A stretch of 64,000 nucleotides of DNA from Caldovatus sediminis (GCF_014644455.1 NZ_BMKS01000004.1:186001-250000), one strand, 5' to 3'; positions 36,720 through 45,716 are shown, counted from the first letter of the stretch. The notes: generated by a model from the letters alone, not told the origin. Program-made: numbers and translations.

Positions 36720-37350
36720 CGCGCCGCCGCCGCGGCGCGCGACGGGGACGCGGCCGCGCAAGAAGGCGGTGCCGATCTCGGCGACAAGGGCCTCGAAGCC
36801 CTGGTCCCAGCCTGCTCCTCGGCGTAGAGGGCGCCGTGGCGGTCGCCGATCCAGCCGATGCGCCGGGCCGGTGGGTGCGCAGCGCGACCGGCGCCGGGTC
36901 CGCACCGGCCGCGCCGAGCAGGCGCTGCGTCTCCTCGACGGCCGCGACGAGCCGGCATTGCGCGGCCTCGGGACGGGGGCGGGCCGGGATTCGACCTGAT
37001 CCCGCGCGTCCGGTCGCGACCGGCCAAGGCGGCGCGGCCGATGCGGGTGAGCGAGATCCACGCGCGCCGTCCGTCGGCGGAGTCGATGGCGACGCAGCAG
37101 GCCGCGCCCTCGAGCCGGCGCAAGATCCACGGCAGGTGCCCCTGATCCAGGCCGGGCCGCGGCGCCAGCTCGGCCGCCGTGCAGCGCCGGCGCCTGCGTG
37201 GGCTCGTGGATCAGGCGCGCCTCGGCGAGCGGCAGGCCGCCGCCGAGCAATCCGGGCCGCGTTCCGCCGAGGCGCGGGGTGTAGAAGCGCCCCAACGCGC
37301 GCAGGGCCGCGATGCGCGATTCGAGGTCCCGGGCCGCCGGGCCGCTCGGC
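36720..37350 (-). pseudogene. Frameshifted MarR-GNAT fusion regulator/acetyltransferase
   Basis: Leftward remains of a bifunctional helix-turn-helix/GNAT protein scattered over three frames. In order: RDLESRIAALRALGRFYTPR and GLPLAEARLIHE (MarR helix 1 and the start of the HTH), then RRLEGAACCVAIDSADGRRA with WISLTRIGRAALA (the MarR wing) in a second frame, then AAQCRLVAAVEETQRLLGAA with DPAPVALRTHRPG (linker and start of GNAT) in a third, and finally GWDQGFEALVAEIGTAFL. The rest of the GNAT domain is absent. At least three frameshifts plus a C-terminal truncation make it non-functional. It lies beside the second tctC gene. Confidence 0.75.
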
Positions 37351-37700
37351 AGGGCGCCGCCCGCCGCTCGGCCTCCGCCTCGGGGCGAGGGCCCTGCCCT
37401 GGGTGTTTGCCTGGGTCAAGAACGCGGCCGCGCCGCGCCTCCTCCGCCATCGCCCCGCAACGTCGCGCTCGGTCGCCCCCGCCGGAGGTGCCAGGGCGGG
37501 CCCGACCGGCCCCGGGCGGCGCGCCGCACGGGTTCCGGCCCCGCATCGCGGGCATCGACCCGACAGGCCGGCGCATCGCGGCGCCTCCGGAACCGGGGGG
37601 AAGACGCGGCCGTATTGCCCGCTTTCTTGCCGTCGCCCGAAGTGCGATATGTGCGCCCGACCGCCGGTCGTCGCGCCGGCCAAGGGGGCGCAGCCGCGGC

Positions 37701-39863
37701 ATGCCCGTAGTCCTGATCCTCGACGACCGGGTCACCAACCGGAACATCTACTCGCGCCTCGCCGAATCGGTCGGCGACGGCGTGACGGTGGAGGCGTTCG
37801 GCGACGCCGAGGAGGCGCTCGACTGGATCGAGCGCAACCCGGTGGACCTGATCATCACCGACTACAAGATGCCGCGCATGGACGGATCGGAATTCGTCCG
37901 CCGCGTGCGCGCCAAGCCGCCCTGCGCCGACGTTCCGATCGTCGTCATCACCGCCTACAACGACCGCAGCTACCGCCTCAGCGCGCTGGAGGCGGGGGCG
38001 ACCGACTTCCTGCTCAGCCCGGCGGACCGCTACGAGTTCACGACGCGCGTGCGCAACCTGCTCGAGCTGCGCCGCCAGCAGCAGATCGTCAAGCAGCGCG
38101 CCAACACGCTGGAGCGCGAGCTCGAGCGCAGCGAGCGCTCGCGCGAGGCGCTGCTGCGCAACAGCCGCGAGTCGCTGGCGCAGGTGATCGACACCGTTCC
38201 GGCGATGATCAGCGCCGCCGACCGCGACGGGCGCTGCGTCTTCGTCAACGCCTACCACGCGGCGCTCGCCGGCTCGACGACGACCGACCTGGTCGGCCAG
38301 GACCCCGGCGAGCCGTTCGGGCGCGCGCACGCCGAGCGCAGCCGCGCCCTCGACCGGCTGGTGTTCCAGTCGGCCGAGCCCCTGCCGAGCTACGAGGAGG
38401 AGATCCTCGACGCCAACGGCGTGCGCCGGGTGTTCCTCACCACCAAGGCGCCGCTGCGCGACGCCGACGGCACGGTGGTGAGCGTGCTGACCACCGCGCT
38501 CGACATCACCGACCGCAAGCTCGCGGAGAGCCGGCTGCGCCACCTCGCCCACCACGACGGGCTCACCGACCTGCCCAACCGCGTGCTGCTGCGCGAGCGG
38601 CTGCAGCGCGAGCTGGCGCGCAGCCGGCGCGGCGGGCGGGGCTTCGCGCTGCACTTCCTCGACCTCGACCGGTTCAAGGCGGTCAACGACGCGCTCGGCC
38701 ACCACCTCGGCGACCGGCTGCTGTGCCAGGTGGCGGACCGGGTGCGATCCCTGGCGCGGGCCGGAGACACGGTGGCGCGGCTCGGCGGAGACGAATTCGC
38801 CATCCTCCAGGCCGGCGTGGACAATCCGGAGGACGCCGCCGCGCTGGCGCGCCGGACCATCGCCGCGCTGGCCGAGCCGTTCCTCTCCGACGCGCAGGAG
38901 TTCCGCCTCAGCGCCAGCATCGGCATCACGCTGCACCCCCGGGACGGCGCCGACGCGGACGAGCTGCTGCGCAACGCCGACCTCGCCATGTACCAGGCGA
39001 AGGAGGAGGGGCGCGACGTGTTCCGCTTCTTCGCGGCCGACATGGACCGCCGCGCGCGGGAGGCGGTGGCGCTGGAGGCGGAGCTGCGCGCCGCCCTGGC
39101 GCGCGGCCAGTTCGTCGTGCACTACCAGCCGCAGGTCAACCTGCGCACCGGCCAGATCGTCGGCGCCGAGGCGCTGCTGCGCTGGCAGCGCCCCGGCGGC
39201 ACCCTGGCGCGGCCCGCGGACTTCCTCGCCCTGGCCGAGGAGACGGGGCTGATCGGGCCGATCAACGAGTGGGTGCTGCGCACCGCCTGCGCCGAGGCGG
39301 TCGCCTGGCAGCGCGAGGGCCTGCCGCCGCTCCGCGTCTCGGTCAACCTCTCGCCGGTGCAGTTCCGCAAGCACGACGTGCGGCGGATCGTCGTCTCGGC
39401 GGTGGAGGCGAGCGGCCTCGATCCGCTGCTGCTCGACCTCGAGCTGACCGAGGGCATCCTGCTCGAGAACGACGAGCGGGTGGCGGCGGTGCTGCGCGAC
39501 CTGCGCCGGCTCGGCGTGCGGTTCTCGATCGACGATTTCGGAACCGGATACTCCTCGCTCAACTACATCAAGAACTTCCCCGTGGACCGGCTGAAGATCG
39601 ACCAGTCCTTCATCCGCAACCTGCGCACCGATCCATCCGACACGGCGATCGTCCGGGCGATCATCAACCTCGGGCACAGCCTGGGGCTCGGCGTCATCGC
39701 CGAGGGGGTGGAGACGGTGGAGCAGGTGACGCAGCTCATCGCGGAGGGCTGCGACGAGATCCAGGGCCACTACTACAGCCAGCCGATCGGGACCCGCGAG
39801 CTGCAGGCGCTGGTGCGGCGGATGAACGCCGTTCCGCCCGCGCCGCCGCCGCGCCCCGCCTGA
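37701..39863 (+). CDS. RpfG-like receiver fused to PAS-GGDEF-EAL (c-di-GMP response regulator)
   Basis: A 720-residue cytoplasmic protein. Order: receiver domain (1-125, phospho-acceptor Asp54 in IITDYKMPRMDG), coiled coil (about 120-155), PAS (156-275), GGDEF (276-440, intact GGDEF at 362-366 with an RxxD inhibitory site, RAGD 353-356), EAL (455-710, EALLRW with Glu490, ELTE, DDFGTGYSSL). Both catalytic domains look intact, so it could make and degrade c-di-GMP. The receiver resembles RpfG (DYKMPxMDG; ATDFL followed by RVRNLLELRRQQ), yet RpfG ends in HD-GYP. The usual conserved receiver Lys is Ser106. It precedes an RpfC-like kinase gene by 259 bp on the same strand; that gap shows no other gene. 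Confidence 0.9.
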   Translation: MPVVLILDDRVTNRNIYSRLAESVGDGVTVEAFGDAEEALDWIERNPVDLIITDYKMPRMDGSEFVRRVRAKPPCADVPIVVITAYNDRSYRLSALEAGATDFLLSPADRYEFTTRVRNLLELRRQQQIVKQRANTLERELERSERSREALLRNSRESLAQVIDTVPAMISAADRDGRCVFVNAYHAALAGSTTTDLVGQDPGEPFGRAHAERSRALDRLVFQSAEPLPSYEEEILDANGVRRVFLTTKAPLRDADGTVVSVLTTALDITDRKLAESRLRHLAHHDGLTDLPNRVLLRERLQRELARSRRGGRGFALHFLDLDRFKAVNDALGHHLGDRLLCQVADRVRSLARAGDTVARLGGDEFAILQAGVDNPEDAAALARRTIAALAEPFLSDAQEFRLSASIGITLHPRDGADADELLRNADLAMYQAKEEGRDVFRFFAADMDRRAREAVALEAELRAALARGQFVVHYQPQVNLRTGQIVGAEALLRWQRPGGTLARPADFLALAEETGLIGPINEWVLRTACAEAVAWQREGLPPLRVSVNLSPVQFRKHDVRRIVVSAVEASGLDPLLLDLELTEGILLENDERVAAVLRDLRRLGVRFSIDDFGTGYSSLNYIKNFPVDRLKIDQSFIRNLRTDPSDTAIVRAIINLGHSLGLGVIAEGVETVEQVTQLIAEGCDEIQGHYYSQPIGTRELQALVRRMNAVPPAPPPRPA

Positions 39864-40122
39864 CCGGCGCGATGCCGGGCAGCCGCGGCGGAGAGCGGCT
39901 GCGGGCGGCCTCGCCGCCGGGCGCGCAGCCGGAGGTTGCTCCCCGGGCGATGCCGTCGCGCGCTGCGGACGGCGGCGCGCGGCGCGGCCCCGTCCCGGCA
40001 GACGGCGGAAGGGAGCAGGGAGGGCTTCCGTCCGTCGGCGGGGCGGCGCAGCCCCCGCTCCGCTGCAGCCGGGACGTGCGAAGCCTGGGGCCTTCCGCGG
40101 ATCAATCTGCTAGACATGGCCT

Positions 40123-42828
40123 ATGAACGCGACGACTGCCGCATCCGAGTCGGGCAGCGTCGGCACCGCGCCGCTGCCGCCATCCCGGGGGCTGCGGGCG
40201 CGGCTCGCCGCGCGCCTGAGCAACCGGCCGGACACCGAGCACGAGATGAGCCGCAACCGGCTCGTCTTCGCCCTGCTCATCGCGGTCTACACCGTGGTCC
40301 TCGCCGATGCGGCCGCCGGCCCGATCCTCGCCGTGCTCGGCGTCTATTTCTGCCTCGCCTTCGGCGTCGTCGCCCATCTGCTGGCGCGGCCGGGGATCTC
40401 CCAGCCGCGGCGTGCGGTGGCGCTCGCGCTCGACATGGCCTTCCTCTCGGCCGTCCTGCACCTCGGCGGCGAGACGCTCGCGCTGTTCTACTTCATCTAT
40501 CTCTGGGTGATCCTCGGCAACGGCTTCCGCTTCGGCATCCCCTGGCTGCGCGCGAGCATGGCGGCGGGGCTGCTGGCCTTCGGCGCCGTCGTCCTGTCCA
40601 CCGAGTTCTGGTGGAACCAGATCCACCTCTCGATCGGCCTCTGGCTCGGCATGCTGATCGTGCCGGGCTACGCCGGCACCCTGATCCGCAAGTTGGAGCA
40701 GGCGCGCCGGCAGGCGGAGCAGGCGAACGAGGCGAAGACGCTGTTCCTGGCGAGCGTCAGCCACGAGCTGCGCACCCCGCTCACCGCCATCATCGGCATG
40801 GGCGGGCTGCTCGCCGAGACGCGCCTCGAGCCGGCGCAGCAGGAGATGACGCGCACGATCGGGAGCGCGGCCAAGTCGCTGCTCGGCCTGATCGACGGCA
40901 TCCTCGACTTCTCGCGCATCGAGGCCGGCGACGTGCGGGTCGAGACGGTGGAGTTCGAACTGCTCGACCTGCTCGACGAGGTGCGGCGCCTGGTCGCGGT
41001 GGCGGCGGCGGAGAAGGGTCTGGTGCTGGCGCTGCACGTCACGCCGCGCACCCCGCTCCGCCTGCGGGGCGACCGCCGGCACCTGCAGGAGATCCTGACG
41101 AACCTCGCCGGCAACGCGGTGAAGTTCACCGCCGCCGGCAGCGTCGTGCTCGCCGCCGACCTCGCGGCCCCGGAGGCCGGCGGGCGGCTGATGCTGCGCT
41201 TCGAGGTGAGCGACACCGGCATCGGCATCGCGCCGGAGGCCACCGAGCGGGTGTTCGAGAGCTTCACCCAGGCGGACGCCTCGATCCTCAACCGCTTCGG
41301 CGGCACCGGCCTCGGCCTCGCCATCTGCCGACGGCTGGTCGAGTTGCACGGCGGCCGCATCGGCGTGGAGAGCCAGCCCGGGATCGGCAGCACCTTCTTT
41401 TTCACCTTTGCCCTCGAGGCCGCCGAGGCGACCGAGGCGGGGCCGCCCCTGCCCGGGGGCCTTCGCGTCCTGCTCCTCGCCGGCGAGCGCGGGACGGAGC
41501 TCGAGGATCGCCTCGCCGCGCTCGGCGTCGGCTGTCGCAGGCTGGGTAGCGTGGCGGAGGCGGTGGCGCTGCTGCGCGGCGCCGCGCGGCCGGCCGCGGA
41601 CGCCGCCGAGGAGCAGCGGATCCTGCTGCTCGACCCTCGGGGCCTCGGCGCCGAGCCCCAGGCGCTCGCGACCACGCTGCACGGGCTCGCCGCGGGCGGC
41701 GCGTCGGCCTCCGGCGCAGCCAGCGGGCTGCGCATCGTCCTGGTGGACGAGGCGGCGGCACAGCCCGGCGCGGAGCTGCCACGGGCGCTCGCGGTGCGGC
41801 GCGACTTCGTCACCGTGGTGCCGCCCGCGCCGGAGGCCGACACGCTGCGTCGCGCGCTGCGGATCGCCCGCGGCGCGGCGACGGCGGCCGCGGAGGCGGC
41901 CCGCGCTGCCGAGCCGCTGCGCGGCCCTGCGCGGCCGCTGCACGTCCTGGTGGCCGACGACAACCGCGTCAACCGGCGGGTGGTCGAGCGCATCCTGCAG
42001 AGCGCGGGCCACTCCTGCCAGCTCGTCTCGAACGGCGAGGAGGCGCTCGACGCGCTGGAGTCCGGGGCGTTCGACCTGGTGGTGATGGACCTCAACATGC
42101 CGGTGATGGATGGCATCGAGGCGGTCAAGCTCTACCGCATGATGGCGCTCGGCCAGCGGCATGTGCCGGTGATCGGGCTGACCGCCGACGCCACGCCGGA
42201 GGCGACGGCCCGCTGCCTCGAGGCGGGCATGGACGCCTGCGTGATCAAGCCGGTCGAGCCCCAGCGCCTGCTCGAGGTGATCGAGTCGGTGAGCGGGTCG
42301 CGGGCGGACGCCGCCGGGGCCGAGGCGCCGCCCGGCGCTTCCGCGGCCGACGGAACCCCGGCGGCGCAGGAGGCCGCGCGATGGGATGCGGCTGCGCCGG
42401 CGGTGACGGAGATCGCCTCGCATCCCCGGTTCCGGCCCGCCGGCTCGCCGCTGGCGGTGGACGAGAACACGCTCGCGGACCTGGAGGCGCTCGGCGGCGC
42501 GGACTTCCTCGCCGGGCTGATCGACGACTTCCTCGCCGAGGCGGAGGGGTTGGTGCGCGACCTGGCGAACGCCGTGGCCGAGGGCGACACGGCGCGGTTC
42601 CGCCAGCAGTCGCACGCGCTCGGTAGCGGCGCCTCGAACATCGGCGCGCGCGGCCTGGGCGAGCTGTGCCGCGCGGGCCAGCAGATGCGCGCGGCCGAGA
42701 TCGCCGCGCGCGGCCCGAGCCACATCCAGCGCCTGCAGATCGAGCTGGAGCGCGTCGGTCGCGCGCTCGCGCCCTATCGCAGCGGCGCGGTGCCGGGCGA
42801 GGCCGGCGGCAGCGGCCAGCCGGGATAG
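40123..42828 (+). CDS. rpfC: RpfC-like hybrid sensor histidine kinase
   Basis: A 901-residue inner-membrane protein. Five or six membrane helices (about 45-185) with short loops, then a dimerisation domain with phospho-acceptor His214 in SVSHELRTPL, an ATPase domain (NLAGNAVKFT, DTGIGI, GGTGLGL), a degenerate receiver-like segment (about 445-590), a true receiver (607-725, Asp656 in VVMDLNMPVMDG) and a C-terminal HPt domain with His831 in QQSHALGSG. This order and the sensor without a periplasmic domain match RpfC, the DSF receptor of xanthomonads. It should relay phosphate to the upstream RpfG-like protein. A TGCTAGACA box ends just 7 bp before the ATG, so a leaderless mRNA is possible. Confidence 0.85.
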   Translation: MNATTAASESGSVGTAPLPPSRGLRARLAARLSNRPDTEHEMSRNRLVFALLIAVYTVVLADAAAGPILAVLGVYFCLAFGVVAHLLARPGISQPRRAVALALDMAFLSAVLHLGGETLALFYFIYLWVILGNGFRFGIPWLRASMAAGLLAFGAVVLSTEFWWNQIHLSIGLWLGMLIVPGYAGTLIRKLEQARRQAEQANEAKTLFLASVSHELRTPLTAIIGMGGLLAETRLEPAQQEMTRTIGSAAKSLLGLIDGILDFSRIEAGDVRVETVEFELLDLLDEVRRLVAVAAAEKGLVLALHVTPRTPLRLRGDRRHLQEILTNLAGNAVKFTAAGSVVLAADLAAPEAGGRLMLRFEVSDTGIGIAPEATERVFESFTQADASILNRFGGTGLGLAICRRLVELHGGRIGVESQPGIGSTFFFTFALEAAEATEAGPPLPGGLRVLLLAGERGTELEDRLAALGVGCRRLGSVAEAVALLRGAARPAADAAEEQRILLLDPRGLGAEPQALATTLHGLAAGGASASGAASGLRIVLVDEAAAQPGAELPRALAVRRDFVTVVPPAPEADTLRRALRIARGAATAAAEAARAAEPLRGPARPLHVLVADDNRVNRRVVERILQSAGHSCQLVSNGEEALDALESGAFDLVVMDLNMPVMDGIEAVKLYRMMALGQRHVPVIGLTADATPEATARCLEAGMDACVIKPVEPQRLLEVIESVSGSRADAAGAEAPPGASAADGTPAAQEAARWDAAAPAVTEIASHPRFRPAGSPLAVDENTLADLEALGGADFLAGLIDDFLAEAEGLVRDLANAVAEGDTARFRQQSHALGSGASNIGARGLGELCRAGQQMRAAEIAARGPSHIQRLQIELERVGRALAPYRSGAVPGEAGGSGQPG

Positions 42829-42908
42829 GCGGCCGCGCCATGCATCCCCCCCGCCCGCCGGGCGACCGGCGGGCCCCCTCTCCCGCGGCGTGCCGGGCAG
42901 CGGCCGCT

Positions 42909-43010
42909 AGAGCCGTTTTCGCGCGGCTGAGCTCGCGGCAACGGCTCCCGCGCGCTGTTTGCCGAGCCGATCCACGCTCCCGGCGGTTTCCACCGTCCGC
43001 GACCGGCTCT
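42909..43010 (+). repeat. Dispersed palindrome-ended element, copy B
   Basis: A 102-bp copy in the 180-bp gap between the convergent rpfC-like and rpfF-like genes. It starts AGAGCCGTTTTCGC and ends CGACCGGCTCT; it is nearly identical to copy A apart from an 8-bp longer middle. The right end supplies two bases of the rpfF-like gene's TAG stop. Folding the two ends together gives a stem suitable for a bidirectional terminator. Confidence 0.88.
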
Positions 43011-44004
43011 ACTCGGCGGCGAGCGCCGGCGCGGCCGGGGTGAGGCCGTTCATCCGCCGGTCCTGCGCCGCGGTCAGCCGAGCCATCTTGCGCAGGTCGG
43101 ACTCGCCCAGGTTGATCGCCGCCTCGGCCCAGAGATCGACGATGTCGCGCAGCTCCTCGATCGTGATCGGATTCACCCGGCGGCGCGCCTTCTGCGCGAA
43201 GTAGAGCGCGTTGTGCTTGCGCGTGTTGCGCTCGATGTACTCCTCGACGGCCGCCTCGCCCATACCGTCCTCGGCGAGGATGTCGACCACGCCCATCTCG
43301 TGCAGCTCCTCCGCGGTGTACACGCGGCCGCTGAGGATCATCTTCTCCGCCCGCGCGCGGTCGAGGCGGCGCGCGAGGAAGCTCACCGCGCCCATGCCGG
43401 GGAACATGTTGAACAGGATCTCGGGCAGGCCCAGCTTCGCGCTCTTCTCCGCCACGATCAGGTCGTAGGAGAGCGCGCACTCGAAGCCGCCGCCGAGCGC
43501 GTCGCCCTGCACGAGCGCCATGGTCACGACCGGAACGTCGAAGGCGACGTGGTTGCGGTGGATCGCCTCGACCGCGACGTGGCCGTAGTGCCGCAGCGCC
43601 GCGAGGTCGCCCTTGCGGATCAGCTCGCCGAACAGGCCGAGGTCGCCGCCGAGGTTGAAGATCCCCGGCACGCGCGAGCCCATGACGAACCAGTCGAAGG
43701 GCCGCTCGCCGCCCTGCGCGCGCGCGGCGAACAGGCGCTGGATGTCGGACTGCATGGCGCTGATGTCCTGCATCAGTGCCATCGTGTAGCTCGGCCGTCC
43801 GGTGGGGCGCTGCCAGGCCCAGAAGCAGCGGTGCTCGGTGTCGAGCGCGACCTCGAGGTTGTCGTAGCGCAGCGCCGCGACCTCGAGATGCGCCGGCGCG
43901 AAGGAGCCGGCGCCCGGCACGCCGAGCCGCGGCCCGACCTCGGCGCCGCTCGAGGTCCGGGCCGGCTCGCTGGTGAGGATCGTCGGCTTGTGCAGGTAGG
44001 TCAT
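43009..44004 (-). CDS. rpfF: RpfF-like DSF synthase (crotonase fold)
   Basis: A 331-residue crotonase-fold enzyme. It matches RpfF, which makes cis-2-unsaturated fatty-acid signals from acyl-ACP by dehydration and thioester cleavage. Family blocks: FNLGGDLGLFGELIRKGD, ALVQGDALGGGFECALS and GLPEILFNMFPGMGAVSFL. The two catalytic glutamates, Glu141 and Glu161 in Xanthomonas RpfF, are Glu175 and Glu195 here, 20 apart as required. The C-terminal part (INLGESDLRKMARLTAAQDRR) also fits. The N-terminal 40 residues are extra. It converges on the rpfC-like gene, the same arrangement as in xanthomonads. An ordinary enoyl-CoA hydratase is less likely because of the NLGGD and FPGMGA blocks. Confidence 0.87.
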   Translation of the reverse strand: MTYLHKPTILTSEPARTSSGAEVGPRLGVPGAGSFAPAHLEVAALRYDNLEVALDTEHRCFWAWQRPTGRPSYTMALMQDISAMQSDIQRLFAARAQGGERPFDWFVMGSRVPGIFNLGGDLGLFGELIRKGDLAALRHYGHVAVEAIHRNHVAFDVPVVTMALVQGDALGGGFECALSYDLIVAEKSAKLGLPEILFNMFPGMGAVSFLARRLDRARAEKMILSGRVYTAEELHEMGVVDILAEDGMGEAAVEEYIERNTRKHNALYFAQKARRRVNPITIEELRDIVDLWAEAAINLGESDLRKMARLTAAQDRRMNGLTPAAPALAAE

Positions 44005-44504
44005 GACTCGCTCCTTCGGGGGTGTTTGCAGCGGGTTTCCGAGGCACCGCGCCGGCGGTTGTGGTGCCGCGCAGGCTGGGCAACCTTACGCGCGGTCCGG
44101 CCCCGATCCTGCGCGGATTTCGAGAAAGAAACGACACCGTAGCGGCTTCGCGCGAGTCGGGATTGACGCTACAACACCAAATTTCACGCATTGTTGATCA
44201 GTGCCCGGAGAACCCCTGCGGAACGCGGGCAGGCTGGCCATGCCTGAACGATGCCCTGCCCGGCGCACGGCGGTGTGACGTGCGTCCGCGGGCGGCGGTG
44301 CAGCCGTCGCGCGGGGGGCACGACAGGGAAGCGCGCCCGTCGCAGGCCGCCATCGGCGGTCACCGCCGCTGCGCGTGGCGTGCCAGGGGCGATCCACCGG
44401 CGCGCTCTCGCGTCCCGGTGGGGAAGGCAGGCGGCCGCGTCGCCGCATGGTGCGGTCGCGAGCCGGGCGCTGGCGCCCCAGGCGCGCCGCGCCTGCCGGC
44501 CGGT
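44005..44504. other. Intergenic region upstream of the rpfF-like gene
   Basis: A 500-bp gap with no supported gene. Bases 44115-44205 are markedly AT-richer than everything around them, and this is where the leftward rpfF promoter should lie, though no convincing leftward -35/-10 pair is seen. On the rightward strand TTGACG (44163-44168) and ACGCAT (44186-44191) are 17 bp apart and could start a short transcript antisense to the neighbour. An imperfect hairpin with an 8-bp stem (CGGGCAGG...CCTGCCCG) spans 44226-44262. Confidence 0.4.
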
Positions 44505-45716
44505 TCAGCCGCGCGCCGAGTCGGTAAGCGACCCGAGCGCCGCCTCGACCCCGCCCGGCGCGTGCGGCACGCCGTTCAGCCGCAGCGCCATCTCGACCGC
44601 GCCGAGCGTGCCGATCACCATCGGCTCGTTCAGGTCGCCGAGATGGCCGATGCGGAACACCTGGCCGCCGAGCCGCCCGAGTCCGCCGCCGGTGGAGACG
44701 TTGAACCGCTGCAGCGCGGTGCGCCGCACCGCCTCGGCGTCGTGGCCCGGCGGCATGAGGACGGTGGTGACGGAGTCCGAGCAGCGCGCGGGGTTGGTGC
44801 AGAACAGCCGCGGCCCGTCGTTGCCGGACCAGCGCTGGACGCAGGCGCGCACGGCGCGCGCGAGGCGCGCGTGGCGCGCGAACACCTGGTCGAGACCCTC
44901 CTCCTCGATGAGGCGGAGCGACTCCTTGAGCCCGTAGAACAGCGCGATCGGCACCGTGCCGACGAAGCTGCGGTGCCTGCGGCCGAGCATGTTCGTCCAG
45001 TTGAAGTAGTGCCGGGGCAGGCGCGCCTCGCGGTGTGCCGCCATGGCCTTCTCGGAGACCGCGGTGAAGCTGAAGCCGGTCGGCAGCATCAGCCCCTTCT
45101 GGCTGCCGCCGACCGCGACGTCCACGCGCCACTCGTCCATCCGGAAGTCGAAGGAGGCGAGCGAGGAGATGGTGTCGGCGAGCAGCAGCGCCGGATGGCC
45201 GGTCTCGTCGAGCGCCGCGCGCACCTCCTCGACCGGCAGCATCAGGCCGGTCGAGGTCTCGTTGTGCACGGCGCAGACGCCCTTGATGGCGTGGGCGCGG
45301 TCCGCGGCGAGCGCCGCGCGCACCGCCGCCATCTCGACGCCGCGCCGCCAGTCGGCCGCCACCGTCTGCACCGCGAGTCCGAGGTCGCGCGCCATCTGCG
45401 CCCAGCCTTCCGAGAAGTAGCCGGTCTCGAGCATCAGCAGGCGGTCGCCGGGCGAGAACAGGTTGACCAGGCTCGCCTCCCAGGCGCCGTGGCCGGAGGC
45501 GGTGTAGAGGAACACCTCCTGGCGCGTCTTGAGCACGCGCTTCAGGCCGGCCACGCAGTCCGCGTAGAGGGCGAAGAAGTCGTCGTCGTTGAAGTCCACG
45601 CTGTTGTGCGCGCAGGCGAGAAGCACCGAGTCCGGGATGTTGGTCGGGCCCGGATTGGCGAAGAACAGGCGGCCGCGCGGCTTGCGCGCGGGAGGCGTGT
45701 CGGTCTGGGCGGTCAT
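44505..45716 (-). CDS. Class V aminotransferase (alanine/serine-glyoxylate aminotransferase type)
   Basis: A 403-residue fold-type I PLP enzyme. It has FFANPGPTNIPDSVLLA, the TASGHGAWEASLVNLFSPGD cofactor phosphate-binding region, HNETSTG, and the PLP Lys207 in GGSQKGLMLP; RIGHLGDLNE gives the substrate Arg. This matches alanine-, serine- or pyrimidine-ureidoglycine-glyoxylate aminotransferases. Glyoxylate is the likely acceptor; the donor amino acid is uncertain. It lies 96 bp after an SDR gene, at the end of the liv ABC operon, so it may act on imported amino acids. Confidence 0.88.
   Translation of the reverse strand: MTAQTDTPPARKPRGRLFFANPGPTNIPDSVLLACAHNSVDFNDDDFFALYADCVAGLKRVLKTRQEVFLYTASGHGAWEASLVNLFSPGDRLLMLETGYFSEGWAQMARDLGLAVQTVAADWRRGVEMAAVRAALAADRAHAIKGVCAVHNETSTGLMLPVEEVRAALDETGHPALLLADTISSLASFDFRMDEWRVDVAVGGSQKGLMLPTGFSFTAVSEKAMAAHREARLPRHYFNWTNMLGRRHRSFVGTVPIALFYGLKESLRLIEEEGLDQVFARHARLARAVRACVQRWSGNDGPRLFCTNPARCSDSVTTVLMPPGHDAEAVRRTALQRFNVSTGGGLGRLGGQVFRIGHLGDLNEPMVIGTLGAVEMALRLNGVPHAPGGVEAALGSLTDSARG

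Noticed and set aside
35593-37683. A 696-codon leftward frame over the second tctC gene
   Set aside because: It is the antisense shadow of tctC plus one frame of the MarR-GNAT pseudogene; the composition is low-complexity.
40000-40100. A c-di-GMP riboswitch upstream of the rpfC-like gene
   Set aside because: No conserved GEMM core (tetraloop-receptor pattern) could be recognised in this GC-rich gap.
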